From Chaetorhynchus papuensis (lineage: Eukaryota; Chordata; Aves; Passeriformes; Rhipiduridae): DNA of 64,000 bases. Positions 32,713 to 43,480 of this stretch are shown here, one piece after another; the stretch's first letter is position 1; every line of letters starts with the position of its first letter. The notes under the pieces are model-generated. The model was not told the origin of the DNA and ran no database searches. It saw nothing but the letters and a program-made list of their open reading frames with translations. The stretch lies in the NCBI GenBank assembly GCA_013396525.1, contig VWYX01000765.1:312934-376933 (forward strand), in the 5' to 3' direction. The position numbers were made by a program, and so were the translations under genes.

Positions 32713-33113
32713 CTCAGGTGTAGGGTTACACCATGGGTGTTATAGAAAAGCAGGCCTGGAAGGCCTACAAAGGCCTCTTCCCTGGGCCCGGTGGTAACCA
32801 TGGAAACACATCCAGGTCACCTGAGATGGGCTGGAAAAGGGAATTACGGGTTTGTGGCCTTCTTGACCAATGGCCTGGGAAGATTATGGTTAGTGGCCGT
32901 ATATGGTATTATTTACACCTTCCCATAATAGGTAATATCCAGGGAATACTCCAGGTGACTGGGTGAAATCCTGGGATTTGTTCTTCCTGTTTATATGAGG
33001 TTATATCCTGTCTCTGTACTAGTATTTAGGTAATCGAAACTGCGCAATAAACGTCTTTGCATCTTTCCATCTTGTATGGGAAGTCCTTGCCCAGCGTGCC
33101 CGTTGCACTCAGG
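32713..33113 (+). mobile_element. Solo LTR with 6-bp target-site duplication
   Basis: The LTR runs from TGTAGGG at 32719 to GTTGCA at 33107 (389 bp). CTCAGG stands directly before it (32713-32718) and directly after it (33108-33113). TG...CA ends with a perfect 6-bp duplication are the mark of retroviral integration. A TATA-like TTATATGAGG at 32991 and an AATAAA at 33046-33051 set the orientation as plus. No internal retroviral sequence is present, so it is a solo LTR left by recombination. Six-base duplications are usual for class II (beta/alpha-like) elements. The family is not named. Confidence 0.85.
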
Positions 33114-33700
33114 CACTGGAGAGGAGCCCCTGTTTGTGTCCTGCAGGGCTCAGTGTGGGGCAGGCATGGCCACAGGAACCGAAGGGGAGCTTTGCTTCTG
33201 GCATCTTTCACACTCGCTGAGTGAAGGTGCCCAGTCTGAGGTGGGAGCTCAGCATGACCTAGAAGAGATCAGCTCTGTCTTGCTGCAGTTACAGACAGGG
33301 CCAGGACACCTTATCTGAAGAAGAAAATACGGCCTCATTTCCAGAGGAACTCTACATCTCCTGAGTGGGCAGATGGTGTCAGTCCCAGAGGTGTCACAGG
33401 AGAACTTCCTTCTGATTTGAGCCCTTGGAGATGCTGAGGGTCATCAAGGAGCTGGTACACTCCTGCAAACTGTTCCACGTGTGGGGAAACCAAACACTGA
33501 TCATCAATATCCTGGAAATAAGGAAAGGAGAACACAGAAATAACATTTTAGATGGGTAATACTCAGTCTGCCCTGAATGGTTGTTGATGCTTGGCAGTAC
33601 CCTATGCTCCAGCTTCAAACTGAAATGAACTTATCCAGCAGCCCTTCCTAATTTTGCATTTTAATCCTACCTTTCACAGAAACAGATATGAGGTCTTAAT
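33114..33700. other. Single-copy sequence between the solo LTR and a promoter-like block
   Basis: No repeat or coding-like frame is recognised. Confidence 0.5.
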
Positions 33701-33764
33701 CAAGGCCAATCAAGGAAGATCTGCACAGATGCCAGCTGGCTATATAAGAGCAAAGCAGGTCACT
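33701..33764 (+). promoter_or_regulatory. Candidate CCAAT/TATA core promoter
   Basis: CCAAT at 33706-33710 sits inside a pair of AATCAAGG direct repeats, and TATATAAG follows at 33741-33748. An initiator-like TCACTA stands about 20 bases further on, at 33760-33765. A consensus splice donor follows about 75 bases downstream. This order and spacing (CCAAT, TATA, start, donor) is that of a tissue-specific vertebrate promoter. The sequence elements are visible. Activity is inferred. Confidence 0.42.
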
Positions 33765-33838
33765 ACCCTCTTCTCTGGGTGGAAATAATTTTCTTCATCT
33801 GTGCTGCAGCAGTAACAGTCCTTGGCCTTTCCACTCTG
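33765..33838 (+). other. Candidate non-coding first exon
   Basis: From the initiator-like position to CTCTG|GTGAGTAAG is about 74 bases. It has no ATG, so it would be a leader exon or part of a non-coding RNA. The donor matches consensus from +1 to +6. The best following exon candidate on this strand is 34788-34849. Confidence 0.33.
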
Positions 33839-34787
33839 GTGAGTAAGGGCCTGGAGAAACTAGTGAGCAATATTTATAAATGGATCCTGTAGGTCACTGA
33901 CAACAGCAGGGAAAAAAACATGTTGGCAATCTGTTCTTAATTCTATTTTAAGATGCCATGACTTCTTCAATAGCAGGTACAACAACTTAGCCCTTCAAGG
34001 CAAAGGTCAGTGTGCAGGATAAATTGAAGGCTGTTTTCCTCAGAGTCGTGATACAGCTGCTGACAAGTGCTGTGGTGCAGGTTCAGATGAGGGCCCATTC
34101 CATACTCCTGCCATCACTCCTTTTTCATATTTTAGTGTTATTTTCTCTGTGTTGTCCTGTTGCTACCTCCCCTTGATAGCCCACGAGGCTGCAAGGCAAG
34201 AGGTGTCTTTTCCTGAATGTGGATTATGTTATTCCCTGCCTTGTTCAGCCTCCTGTGTCCTCTGCATTTGCCCTTAAATAAATTTCACTAAGTCTGTCAA
34301 ACAAGATTTACTATTTACGTTGACTTGTTTTTAACAGCTTATGTATCTTAATTTGTGACTTCATCTCTTATTCATGTGTCAATCTACCCAGCTATAGGAG
34401 GCAAACTTCTCCTTCCCTGCTTACTCAGTAACTCATTTGTCTTCTGCAGTCCCTCTCTGCAGGTGGATGCCACCACAGGACACCCTTGACATTCTGCCCC
34501 CAGTTTCTCCTAAATACGCTTGAGCTGTTTTCCCACCCAGTTATGACTGCATGTACTTGAGTCTACAGTACAGGAAAAACCCTTGCTAATGGAATTATTA
34601 AGCAGATAAATTCCATAAAGAGTTTTCATTATTAAAATGTGTTTTTTCAATTAAAATAGAGTATGTGAACAGATAATTAGAATGGTGTAGTGCTGGGACA
34701 TTGAATACACTTAATCCAGATTGAGGTGCAGGAGGAAAGAAAGCCTTGGACAAGGTTTATTCCGTTCAGTTATTTTCTTCATTACAG
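33839..34787. other. Possible intron, otherwise unmarked
   Basis: No repeat or open coding frame is recognised. It would be the first intron if the preceding leader exon is real. Confidence 0.35.
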
Positions 34788-34849
34788 GTGGCAAGACAGA
34801 AACGAGGACAAGAAAATAATTTGGTGTGTGGATCCTGCTGAAGTTGCAG
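34788..34849 (+). other. Candidate internal exon (62 bp)
   Basis: The acceptor TATTTTCTTCATTACAG and the donor TTGCAG|GTAATT enclose 62 bases. One frame is fully open (WQDRNEDKKIIWCVDPAEVA). The other two carry stops. It lies about 950 bases after the donor of the candidate first exon. No ATG occurs in either, so a protein would need a start further on, or the transcript may be non-coding. Confidence 0.28.
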
Positions 34850-37800
34850 GTAATTTACCAAACGCAGAGACAGCTGCTCAGCAGCAACACAGAGACACAG
34901 GAGTTTCTGTTGTTGGGACAGGGTGACAGAGCTTCCATGGCATTTTGTCAGGTTAACAAAACTGCTTCTCCTAAAACTCTGCTTTGGCACAGAGAACAGC
35001 TCTAAGCAAGGTAGCAAAAATAGCATCAGTGAGAATGCATGGAGCAACCTTAACATGAAGCTGCCAGGAGGGCAGGGCTGTAACACGCAATTCTCTGAAA
35101 AACATCTCTGGGCTTTTGTTTTGGTTTGTTTGTTTGGGCTTTTTATAAATATATAAGCATTTATCTAAATAGTCCTCAGCTTTTAGGGAATGAAGTGGGA
35201 AACCAGTTTCTTTTGGTTTGGAGTCTGGACATTGGGAAGCTCAGGATGAGTAGGCAAATCATACAGACCAGTGAAATATTCACTATGAAGAGCACTCTTG
35301 TTTCATAGATGTGTAGATTTTAAAGTCAAAGTGCACCATTCTGATCATCAGTCTGGTGGTGCCCTACATCCTTGCAGGTGCAGATTAATCAGGGAAGATA
35401 AGGGAATTTAATTTGCCAGATTAACAAAGTGTGCTGTGAGTACCCTGGCCCACCCCGGCCATGCATTATAGATGGTACAGACAAATATTTAACTCACCCA
35501 CTCTTCCCTGGAAGGTGTACAAAGAGCAGAGCTGCTCAGGGCAGTGTTTGTGTGGGACTTCTCCCTGTAACTGCAGTTGTGGTGAGAGCCCAATAAAACC
35601 ACTCACTAGGGAAGGGAACAACATGAGCTTTCTCCACCCTTGCCATCCACTGTGGCCAAGAGAATCCCAAGAACTCTGCTGGACTTGCCCTCCATCAGTG
35701 CATTTCCTGGAGACCCTTTCAGTGTGGACTTTTCAGAGCAAGACGTTCAGCTGATGTTCAGCTGCTCTTTAGTTACTTAAAACTGCAAGAAAAATACTGC
35801 AATAGCCTTTTGCAGAGTATTTGTAAGGATAAATCCTTACTTGCACACACATAACCTACAGTTTTTAATGTCTGATATTTTGTAAGCACAGATTTAGAAG
35901 CAACAGCTGAAAATGCAGACACTGCTGTGTCATTCCAACGCTGCCAAAAAGAACTCTTACAATGTTTATATGACTCATGTCTCAGGTGATGTCATGTGAT
36001 GTCTGGAAACAGATTTTGAAGCAGAAGCAAAATAATGACTTTTAGTGTTGCACTGATTCAACTTCATTTAAAGAAATATGCATCAGGTTAGCCTCCCACC
36101 CTCCCCCCCCCAACTTTATTAAATCAGGAAGCAGAAATAAGGGCAGAGAATGATGATCAGAGGACCACAAGAGAAGTCTCTGCCATGTGAGTCCATGGAT
36201 TCCATGTGATTCAAGCAGTGTCTGTAATCCATGTTAGTATTTCTCAAATTACAAATATAATTTACATGCCTAGGAAATCTATTCCAAAGCTAATGGGCAA
36301 AAAGGGGTGCAAACCAAGCCACGAATCCTTCTTATTTGCCAACATGAACAGATGATGGAAGGAGCAGTGTCCTGCTTACCTTTGGGTCTCAGACTGGGAT
36401 TAATCTTTCAAGCAAAGAAAGTTTTGGATTAGCAAAAGTAACAACCCAGAATCTGTCAGGCCACTGTGCCTAATCCTGCTCCCAGCACCCAAAGTTGTGA
36501 GTGCACTCTTGGAGACTTGCTGGGAATGCAGAGCTCAGCTCCTTCCAGTCCTGATTTTGAAACGGTTCAGGACCGGGCTTTTGGAGTGCTTGATACTATT
36601 TATGTTCAGGAATGAATCATCCCACTTGATTCTCACTGCAATTGTCTATAAAGAAATGTGGTCACAGTCATCTTGTTGACCTTACCCTCTTCAATCCATC
36701 CTGTCAGTGATGCAGCAGTCAGCAGTTGTGGCTGGCTGGGAGAGATCTGAGTGCCAGCCTCCATCCACCTCAGGCAGCTCACAGCAGCCTGGTGTGACAC
36801 AGACGAGTTTTAACTCCCAGCACTCGCTCTCACAGATGGTTCTTTGATTCACAACGGCACGAGTGGATTCCCCATCTGCTGCCACAGCTAGATGTGATTC
36901 AGAGGCTGAAAAAAAGCATTCATGTCCAACTTACTTGGAGGGCTTTTTAAGGTAAACTGGTTGATGTCAGAGCCGTGTGAATCACTGCAGAGCTCCCGGA
37001 GCAGGGGGCGGCTGGAGCTCGGTGCTGGAGGAGCAGCCTGGTCCTCACCCACAGCCTGGCTCTTCTCACACTGCTCCCCACTCTCACCTGGGTGCAAAGC
37101 AGCTCCTGGGGAGGACAAGTTCCTCTGAAGTTCTGGTGTTTGTGATGCTCAGTGTAATCTGGATTACGTGGCTGCCTCGACTCACAGAACCAAGACATTC
37201 CCAAGGTGTGGCTGTCCCAGCCAGCTGCCAGGAAGGCACCTTGGAATCAGGGGGAATTGCCTTAAAACCAGCATTAAGGCCTTAAAACCAGCAAGAGCTG
37301 TTCAGCTCTTCCTCGTGTGCTTTCCTACTGGTTCTCATGATAGAATGTTGTGGCATTAAGGGACTCTTTCTCAATTTGGTTATGAAACAGCAAACTTAAT
37401 TTTAAAACGAAGGAAAGGGCTACAGAAGAATACTTGTTTTGTGTGGAAGGAAATTCTTTTTGTCACATGGCTGTAATAGGCTACAGCACATTGTCCCTGT
37501 TGTAATCAGGAATAGATTTTTGCAGGAATAAACAACCACACCAAAGATTTCTAAAAATCCTTGCAGCACCCACAGTGCTGCAGAATGCTCTCCGCTGAGC
37601 TGAGCGTGCAGGTAGCCTGCCTTTCCAGGAATAAATTACCCACAAAGGAAGAATTTTATGGAAAAAGGATCTCGTATTAGGCAAGAACAAACTATCAATT
37701 TCGATAATTTCATCTAAGGACAGAAATTTGAGGCTAGAAACCTCTATCTTCATGTTGCCTTCGAAACTAAGAGAATCATAGGAGATTACCAGGTGCACTC

Positions 37801-39538
37801 TCTCATAATGTTCTTGGCCATTGTTCTTTAGTTTGATTTTTTTATAATGTCCTAGCTTTTGAAATAATTTTGTGCTCTGTATATTGTGATGTTGGAAGCT
37901 GGATGATTTTGTGTAATACATCCTTTAAAACAATCTTGTAATTTGACTGTCTGCATATGAAATAGCTTTTACAATTCTTGAATTTTTTTGCACTGGAGAA
38001 TGACTGTAAAGGGCTACAGCAGCTCCATCATGGCAGAGAGCTGTGCTGGGTTGGAGGGATGCCCACCTCCTTTACCTGGAATTTAGATGTCCAGAATGTT
38101 TGAAATGGTGGAAAAATGCAAATCTCTGTCTTAGATGGGAGGAAGTTGAATTAAGGAGCTTGAAAAGGAAGAATCTGTACTAAGTAGTCCAGGAAAAGAA
38201 ACGTCAGTGCTAACAAACTTCAAATCTGAGATAGGGTATGGATGTGGTAAGTTACACGAATGGGTGGATTGGCAGAAAATAAAAATCTAGATTTTATTAA
38301 AGCTCCTTTGTATGGTATTCCCTTGTATTCAGTTCCTATTAACCAGGGATTTATCTGCTCTGGAAAGAATCTGTGCTCTTGCATGGATGTTGTTTGGGCA
38401 CACATTAACGAGGCAAATGGAACAGAATTTGAGTTGTAGATTGTGCTTTGAAAGAAATCAAGCATTAGCTCCTCAGTACCTGTGTACTCGCTGGCAGGGT
38501 GCCAAAACATCTACAACTTAGATACTGCCTCAGCTCTAATCAGAATTCCAGATTTGTGCTTTTACAACGTGAACAACCTTTTCACTCTAACCCTGGCTGC
38601 TCTTTCAACCATTGCTGTGTCCACTTGAGGTTCTGTAAAAAAAAAAAAAGGAAATATAATAATGGAAATGTGCTAAGCTATCAAAAAACCTGTGGCCTTT
38701 AAGGCTGACCACAAATGTGATAAATGTTTTCAGAGCAAGTTTCAACACCTTTTTCACCCTCTTTCCTCAAATGGCAGCATGCAGGTGCTACTGGAAACAG
38801 CTCAGCTTGTGTGGGTTTGACAACCTCTCCATCATCAAGGAAACAAAGTCCACAAGTCCTTTTGAAAAAATTGTTTCTCCAATAGCTTGCCTTATTGATT
38901 TTGGCTATTATAATCTTTGGACAGCAAGGTGTGCAAATAAGGGTCTAAGAAAGGGTAAATAAAAGATCAATGATCCCAGCTACAGCCGTGAATAAAATCC
39001 TCACATTACCCTTCCTGCCAGAACAGCCTTTACTGCAAATCCAAGACATTCTGCATAATTTTATTTCTCTGCCTCTTGATACAAAGCTGAAGCTTTCCAA
39101 GAGTTTATGGAATAGATGAATAGCTTTGATTAGAAATATTAATGGACATGTAGCAGTGCTGTTGCTGGTGTTGATAAAGCTGCCCATGTTGTGCATGGAG
39201 CCAGAGTAACTCCTGCTTCAGCTCGCCCATGCACTGGACTGGATTTTAAGCACCACATGCTACATTTTTAGCATCACTGCCCAGGACATCCACATGTCAC
39301 AGCTCAAGGTTTCACTGCGGGTGGGAATCTCCTTTTCCCTGCCTTTGGCCAGGGCACAGCTCCCAGAGCATCCTGCTCAGCTGTGCTGTACACAGTAACT
39401 GGAGCCTGTGGAGGGTTTGGCATGTGGCCTCCATGGTAATTAAGATATGACAAAATCATTATCAGGAAGAGGCATTTTCACCACAATATCTCCAAGAATT
39501 CAAAAGACTGACACTCAATGATGTTTCTCTCATTCCAG
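34850..39538. other. Non-coding stretch, no recognised repeat
   Basis: Mostly AT-rich. GC-richer patches at 36990-37120 hold a few CpGs. A run of 13 A stands at 38638-38650. No frame has both splice and composition support. Confidence 0.45.
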
Positions 39539-39562
39539 AGGAAAGAAGCCAAGACTGACCAG
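39539..39562 (+). other. Candidate 24-bp microexon
   Basis: A strong acceptor (GTTTCTCTCATTCCAG) and a consensus donor (CCAG|GTGAGTGT) enclose 24 bases, which read RKEAKTDQ in one frame. The length keeps phase. Microexons of this size are real in vertebrates, but such site pairs also arise by chance. Confidence 0.22.
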
Positions 39563-40346
39563 GTGAGTGTAGCAGGTAGGGCTATCCTCAGTTCCCAAAG
39601 GGGAAAACTGAGCAGGATACAGTTACAGAGAAGAGCCAAGGTTGTGGTCCTATTGTGTCCTATTTTTCCCTTGGGCCCTTTTTCTTCATTTCTGGATGTT
39701 GTTAATGCTTTTAATAATTCAATGTTTTTAGTGGCTTTTTTCAGATATCACAATTAAGCATTAAAACCTTCAAGCTAAGTTAAACACCTCAATTCCCTCT
39801 ACCAAGCCTGTGTTCTCCCCAGATAAATATTATTCTGAAAGAGAACAAAAAACAGAAAGCAATTGGATGAGTATCACCCACCTAAGAAAAACTGGCTACA
39901 AATGAAGGATCCAGATCAGAAGCAGTAAGGACAATTTCTCTGAATACCATGATACTTTGATGGACACTTAAATTCCCATCTGTCTTGGATGTGGTGATTC
40001 ACTTTCAGCCATGCCTGGCTTGCATCAGGGCAGGGCACAACCAGAGTACAATTGTAGAGACAGAGCAGAATCATTTTGTCTAGCCAAACACTGAAACAAA
40101 GTCAGCATTTGTCTCAGAGTTGTTAAATGAGATTTTGGCAATGTAATGATTATCACTCTAAGGGCTTCTCTGTGAACACAGCTCCTACAAAGCCATGCAT
40201 GCTGTGAAGCAGTACCCTGTGCTGAACTTGGGTCTCTGCTGAGGGACCCAAGGTGTTTGGGGTTACCTCTGATCATCTCTGGTTTTGTGTGATTCATGAA
40301 AAAATGGAAAACAATTATTATTTACTTCCCCCGTTAGTTTAGCCAC
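39563..40346. other. Single-copy non-coding sequence
   Basis: AT-rich with no recognised feature. Confidence 0.5.
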
Positions 40347-40478
40347 AGTTTTAACAGCAGTTACACAGAAACACAGAGTAACAGGATGGTTTGGGTTGGA
40401 AGGGACCTTAAAGGTTATCTAATTCCAACCCCTCTGCCATGGGCAGGAAACTTATCTCTAGTTTTAACAGCAATTACA
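40347..40478 (-). mobile_element. Short CR1 3'-end insertion between 19-bp direct repeats, antisense
   Basis: The core (40364-40453) reads ACAGGATGGTTTGGGTTGGA, then AGGGACCTTAAAGGTTATCT, CCAACCCC and GCCATGGGCAGG, the usual antisense CR1 tail. It is flanked by AGTTTTAACAGCARTTACA at 40347-40365 and 40460-40478, 19 bases with one difference. The repeats look like a target duplication made on insertion. CR1 elements generally make short or no clear duplications, so the length is notable. Confidence 0.88.
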
Positions 40479-42449
40479 TGAATACTTGTGTTTCTGTGTG
40501 CCCCCTTTTAAAATAATCTCTGCAATCTTGCGAGATCACAGTGGTGGGTACAGAGAGTTCAGGAGGACAGGCAGTGAGGTGCTGGGTTCCAGGCACTGGG
40601 AGACCTCAGCTCATCCTTCTTTGCTGCTTGCAACTCTCCACCTGTCATCCAGAGACAGGAATTCCTCTCTGGAGCTTTCAGTGGCAGGATGATCTGAAGG
40701 CTTTTCCCCTTTGGACCTTTCTTTACAGAAATGTGACTGATATGTTGGCCAGAGAGGGAAAACTGACTGTCTCTTTCTTAGGAAGTTAAGAATTTACCCT
40801 TCAAATTCTACACTTCAGAAATCTGACCCAAGCTCGTTGAAATCAGAGTAATTAAGCACTCTGGAGAGTAAGACCAATTTAATTTAGTTTAGGAGAGTGC
40901 TATGGATTTCTTCCTCTGACTTTCGGCTCTAACTCTCTAAATTCCATTCAGGAATTTGCCTGATTCAAACCCAGCATTTTGTGGATCACTGGTATGTTAT
41001 TTATAAGTGTGCTGGGGTACTTTTTTTTAAAGCACTTTAGTCTTTTCCCTTTATTTCTGAGCTTTCAGGCTCTGGCCACACATTTCCCACTGGCACTGTG
41101 TTAAGCCCCTTCAGATTCCATGTTTCCAGGCTTGCAGTGCATGAAAACACAATCTGATAGAGAGCTCCAGCAGGGTTTTCCCCACATCCTTGTGAGGAGT
41201 GGGACTGAGGGCTGGTGCTTTCCTGCTCCCCAGGTTATGCTCATCCTGTGAGAGAGACACCCAAGGGAGGAAGGCAGCCAGGAGTGGCATCTGAACAGAG
41301 GGATTAAAGTCTGGAGAAACCCGTGGAACACAGGTAACCCTCATTTTTAAGGTATTTGAAAGTACTGGCTCCTGAGGCAGCAGAACCACTGGATAAAACC
41401 AGCCTTTCATAATTAAAGCCATGTCCCTCGGATATAATGTTGCCATATTTTTGTTTTGCTGTGGAGTATTTCCTGGAATCTGCTGGGATTCAATAAATTG
41501 TGTTACAGGTTAAGGACAAAATGTCTTTTTAGTTGGAAACACCAAACCCCGTGTTTTTGTAATCTACAGATTGGATAAAACACTATTTTAACTCTTCAGA
41601 TTTAAACAAACCATTTGAAAGCTCAGTTCTCAATTAACACCTTGTGTTTTGAACAGTTTGTACTAAAACTGATACTTGATAGCTGCCAGCCTGTACTTAT
41701 TAAGTTATTGACTGAGAACTTGCTGGGTACCTGGGTTTGAATAATCTCTTTTACCTTATGCCACTTGCATCAGAATTAAAATTTCCTTGAAGGTGACATG
41801 CAGGGACTAAAGACATCCTGTCCCAGCTGACCTCACTGACAGGATGTTATCACTTACCCAGCTGGCTGCTTGGGGCGTTAGCACTTTCAGTGATGACACC
41901 AAAAATCCCAGGTTTTACCCTTTCACTGACGTCAGCAGCAAGGCAAGGCTGGTTTACACAGAAGTAAACCAATAAGGATGTACTGCATTACACAATTACT
42001 AAAAGGTAATCACTTTTTTTCACTGCCCTTATTAGTGACTCATGTGGTCCCAGGACAGAGTAGACACTGTGGTTTAATGACTTCTGTCACTGCCACTTAA
42101 ACCCAAAGGAAAATGGATCCCCAGAGTCAGGTAAAATCCCTCACCCAGCAGGATTCCCACCAGCGGGGCAGAGGTGACACGAGGAGTGTAAGGCCAGGTA
42201 TTCACTGCCCCATCTACTCGTGGAGATGGCTGCAGAAATAATTCAGGTTATTTTTACAAGTGCAATGACCCATTAGTTTACTGACTCTGTAGCATCACTT
42301 GCCACTTCAATTACAGCCAAATTGCTTGATTAAAGTAGAGGAGGAACTAAACACTAATTTCCAGGAGCTTAAGGCTGTATTTTAGGAAAGAGATAATTTA
42401 ATTTTAGTAATAATAAAAAAACCTTGTATCTCCCTTTTTCCTTTTGTAG
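40479..42449. other. Single-copy non-coding sequence
   Basis: AT-rich, with no repeat recognised and no supported frame. Confidence 0.5.
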
Positions 42450-42617
42450 CTTTATATCACATTGTGCCGAGCTTTTCCGGGCAGGAAAAGAGGGAACAGT
42501 CTACTTTTCATAGAGAAGTGGAGTTACCTGGAAACTAGATTACAACGAACTGAAGGATCGTTGTTTTGTTTTGTTCATTTTATTTTAATACCGTTTCAGC
42601 TCCAGGGAGAGGGCTAA
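42450..42617 (+). other. Open stretch after a very strong acceptor
   Basis: TCCCTTTTTCCTTTTGTAG is followed by 55 open codons to a TAA at 42615-42617, with five CpGs kept. No good donor is seen inside, so it would have to be a last exon. The peptide (starting LYITLCRAFPGRKRG) is not recognised. Confidence 0.2.
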
Positions 42618-42741
42618 TGGCTGGCAGTGGTTCCAGCAGACCCCTGGTGATGAGCAGGCATTTTGTAAGGACTGATGGTAACTGCAGAGTTCCAGCCTTG
42701 TCCTGACCTTGCCTCGTTTGAAGGTCGGACACGAGTTATTT

Positions 42742-43080
42742 TGTCCGTGCCGATATCGCAGGTAGAGAAAAGGCGAAGACGCTGAATCTTGGTGTTTCTT
42801 GTTATTTATTCTATCTTATCAGCATTGCAGCTTAGCAAAGCGACAGGCCTAAGCTGCAGCTAGGAAAAGGAGCAGAAGAAGAATGATGAATGATGGCTCC
42901 TTCTTCCCCGAGCCCTTTTTATACCATATCTAACGTAATTTATTGTTTACAGATTTAAACCAATGTCTGTGTAACAGGTCCATCCACGGGACAGGAACTG
43001 CGGTAAATCTTGACCAATAATTCTACAGTAGAATTCAGAATCCATGAAGAAGAAGGAAATAGGAATTTCTAGCTGCGACA
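42742..43080 (-). mobile_element. Retroviral LTR, minus orientation
   Basis: Read on the minus strand the block starts TGTCGCAGCT (43080) and ends near CGGACA (42742). It has TATAAAAAGGGC near 42925 and AATAAA at 42810-42805, about 110 bases apart, as expected for a promoter, R region and poly(A) signal. A purine-rich stretch (AAGATGGAGGTA) precedes the start, as a polypurine tract would. No second LTR or target duplication was found, so the copy is partial. The right-hand (3') end is an estimate. Confidence 0.7.
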
Positions 43081-43480
43081 TACCTCCATCTTAGCTTCTA
43101 ACCCTTATCAGCTTCACTATAATAACAATCCTAAAAACCTTCACCTTTTCACCCTGTGAGAACTCACACACCATTTCTATGTTCTAACTCAGACTTTAGT
43201 AGATTGTAACATTTCCTGGAGTGTTGGGAGCTTATTACAAGGCTGTGGTTTAAAAAAGGGTTGTACAGGGGGGTATAATTCATATCTGAGAGCTTTACAG
43301 CTGGCTCAGAGTTAGGTTTTGTGGATGACTCAGGGCCAGGCCCAGCAGATGGCCCAGGATCAGGCAGAGAGCTGCTCACCTCCTGGTCCCCAATATCTGG
43401 TTTTACATCAGGTATATCAGGTATAGAGATATTCTCCATCTCCTGGGCTCCAACACAGCCTGAGCTTCATCCAGTCCTTA
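43081..43480 (-). mobile_element. Remnant of the internal region of the same retroelement
   Basis: This is the sequence directly upstream of the LTR in its reading direction. It contains a 91-codon frame (43439-43164, minus) that is rich in Pro, Ser, Asp and Gly in its first half and has Tyr/Leu/His-rich sequence in the second half. A proline-rich linker followed by a PLY motif could suit part of a retroviral Gag, but I cannot assign it. It has no neighbours that would make a working element. Confidence 0.45.
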
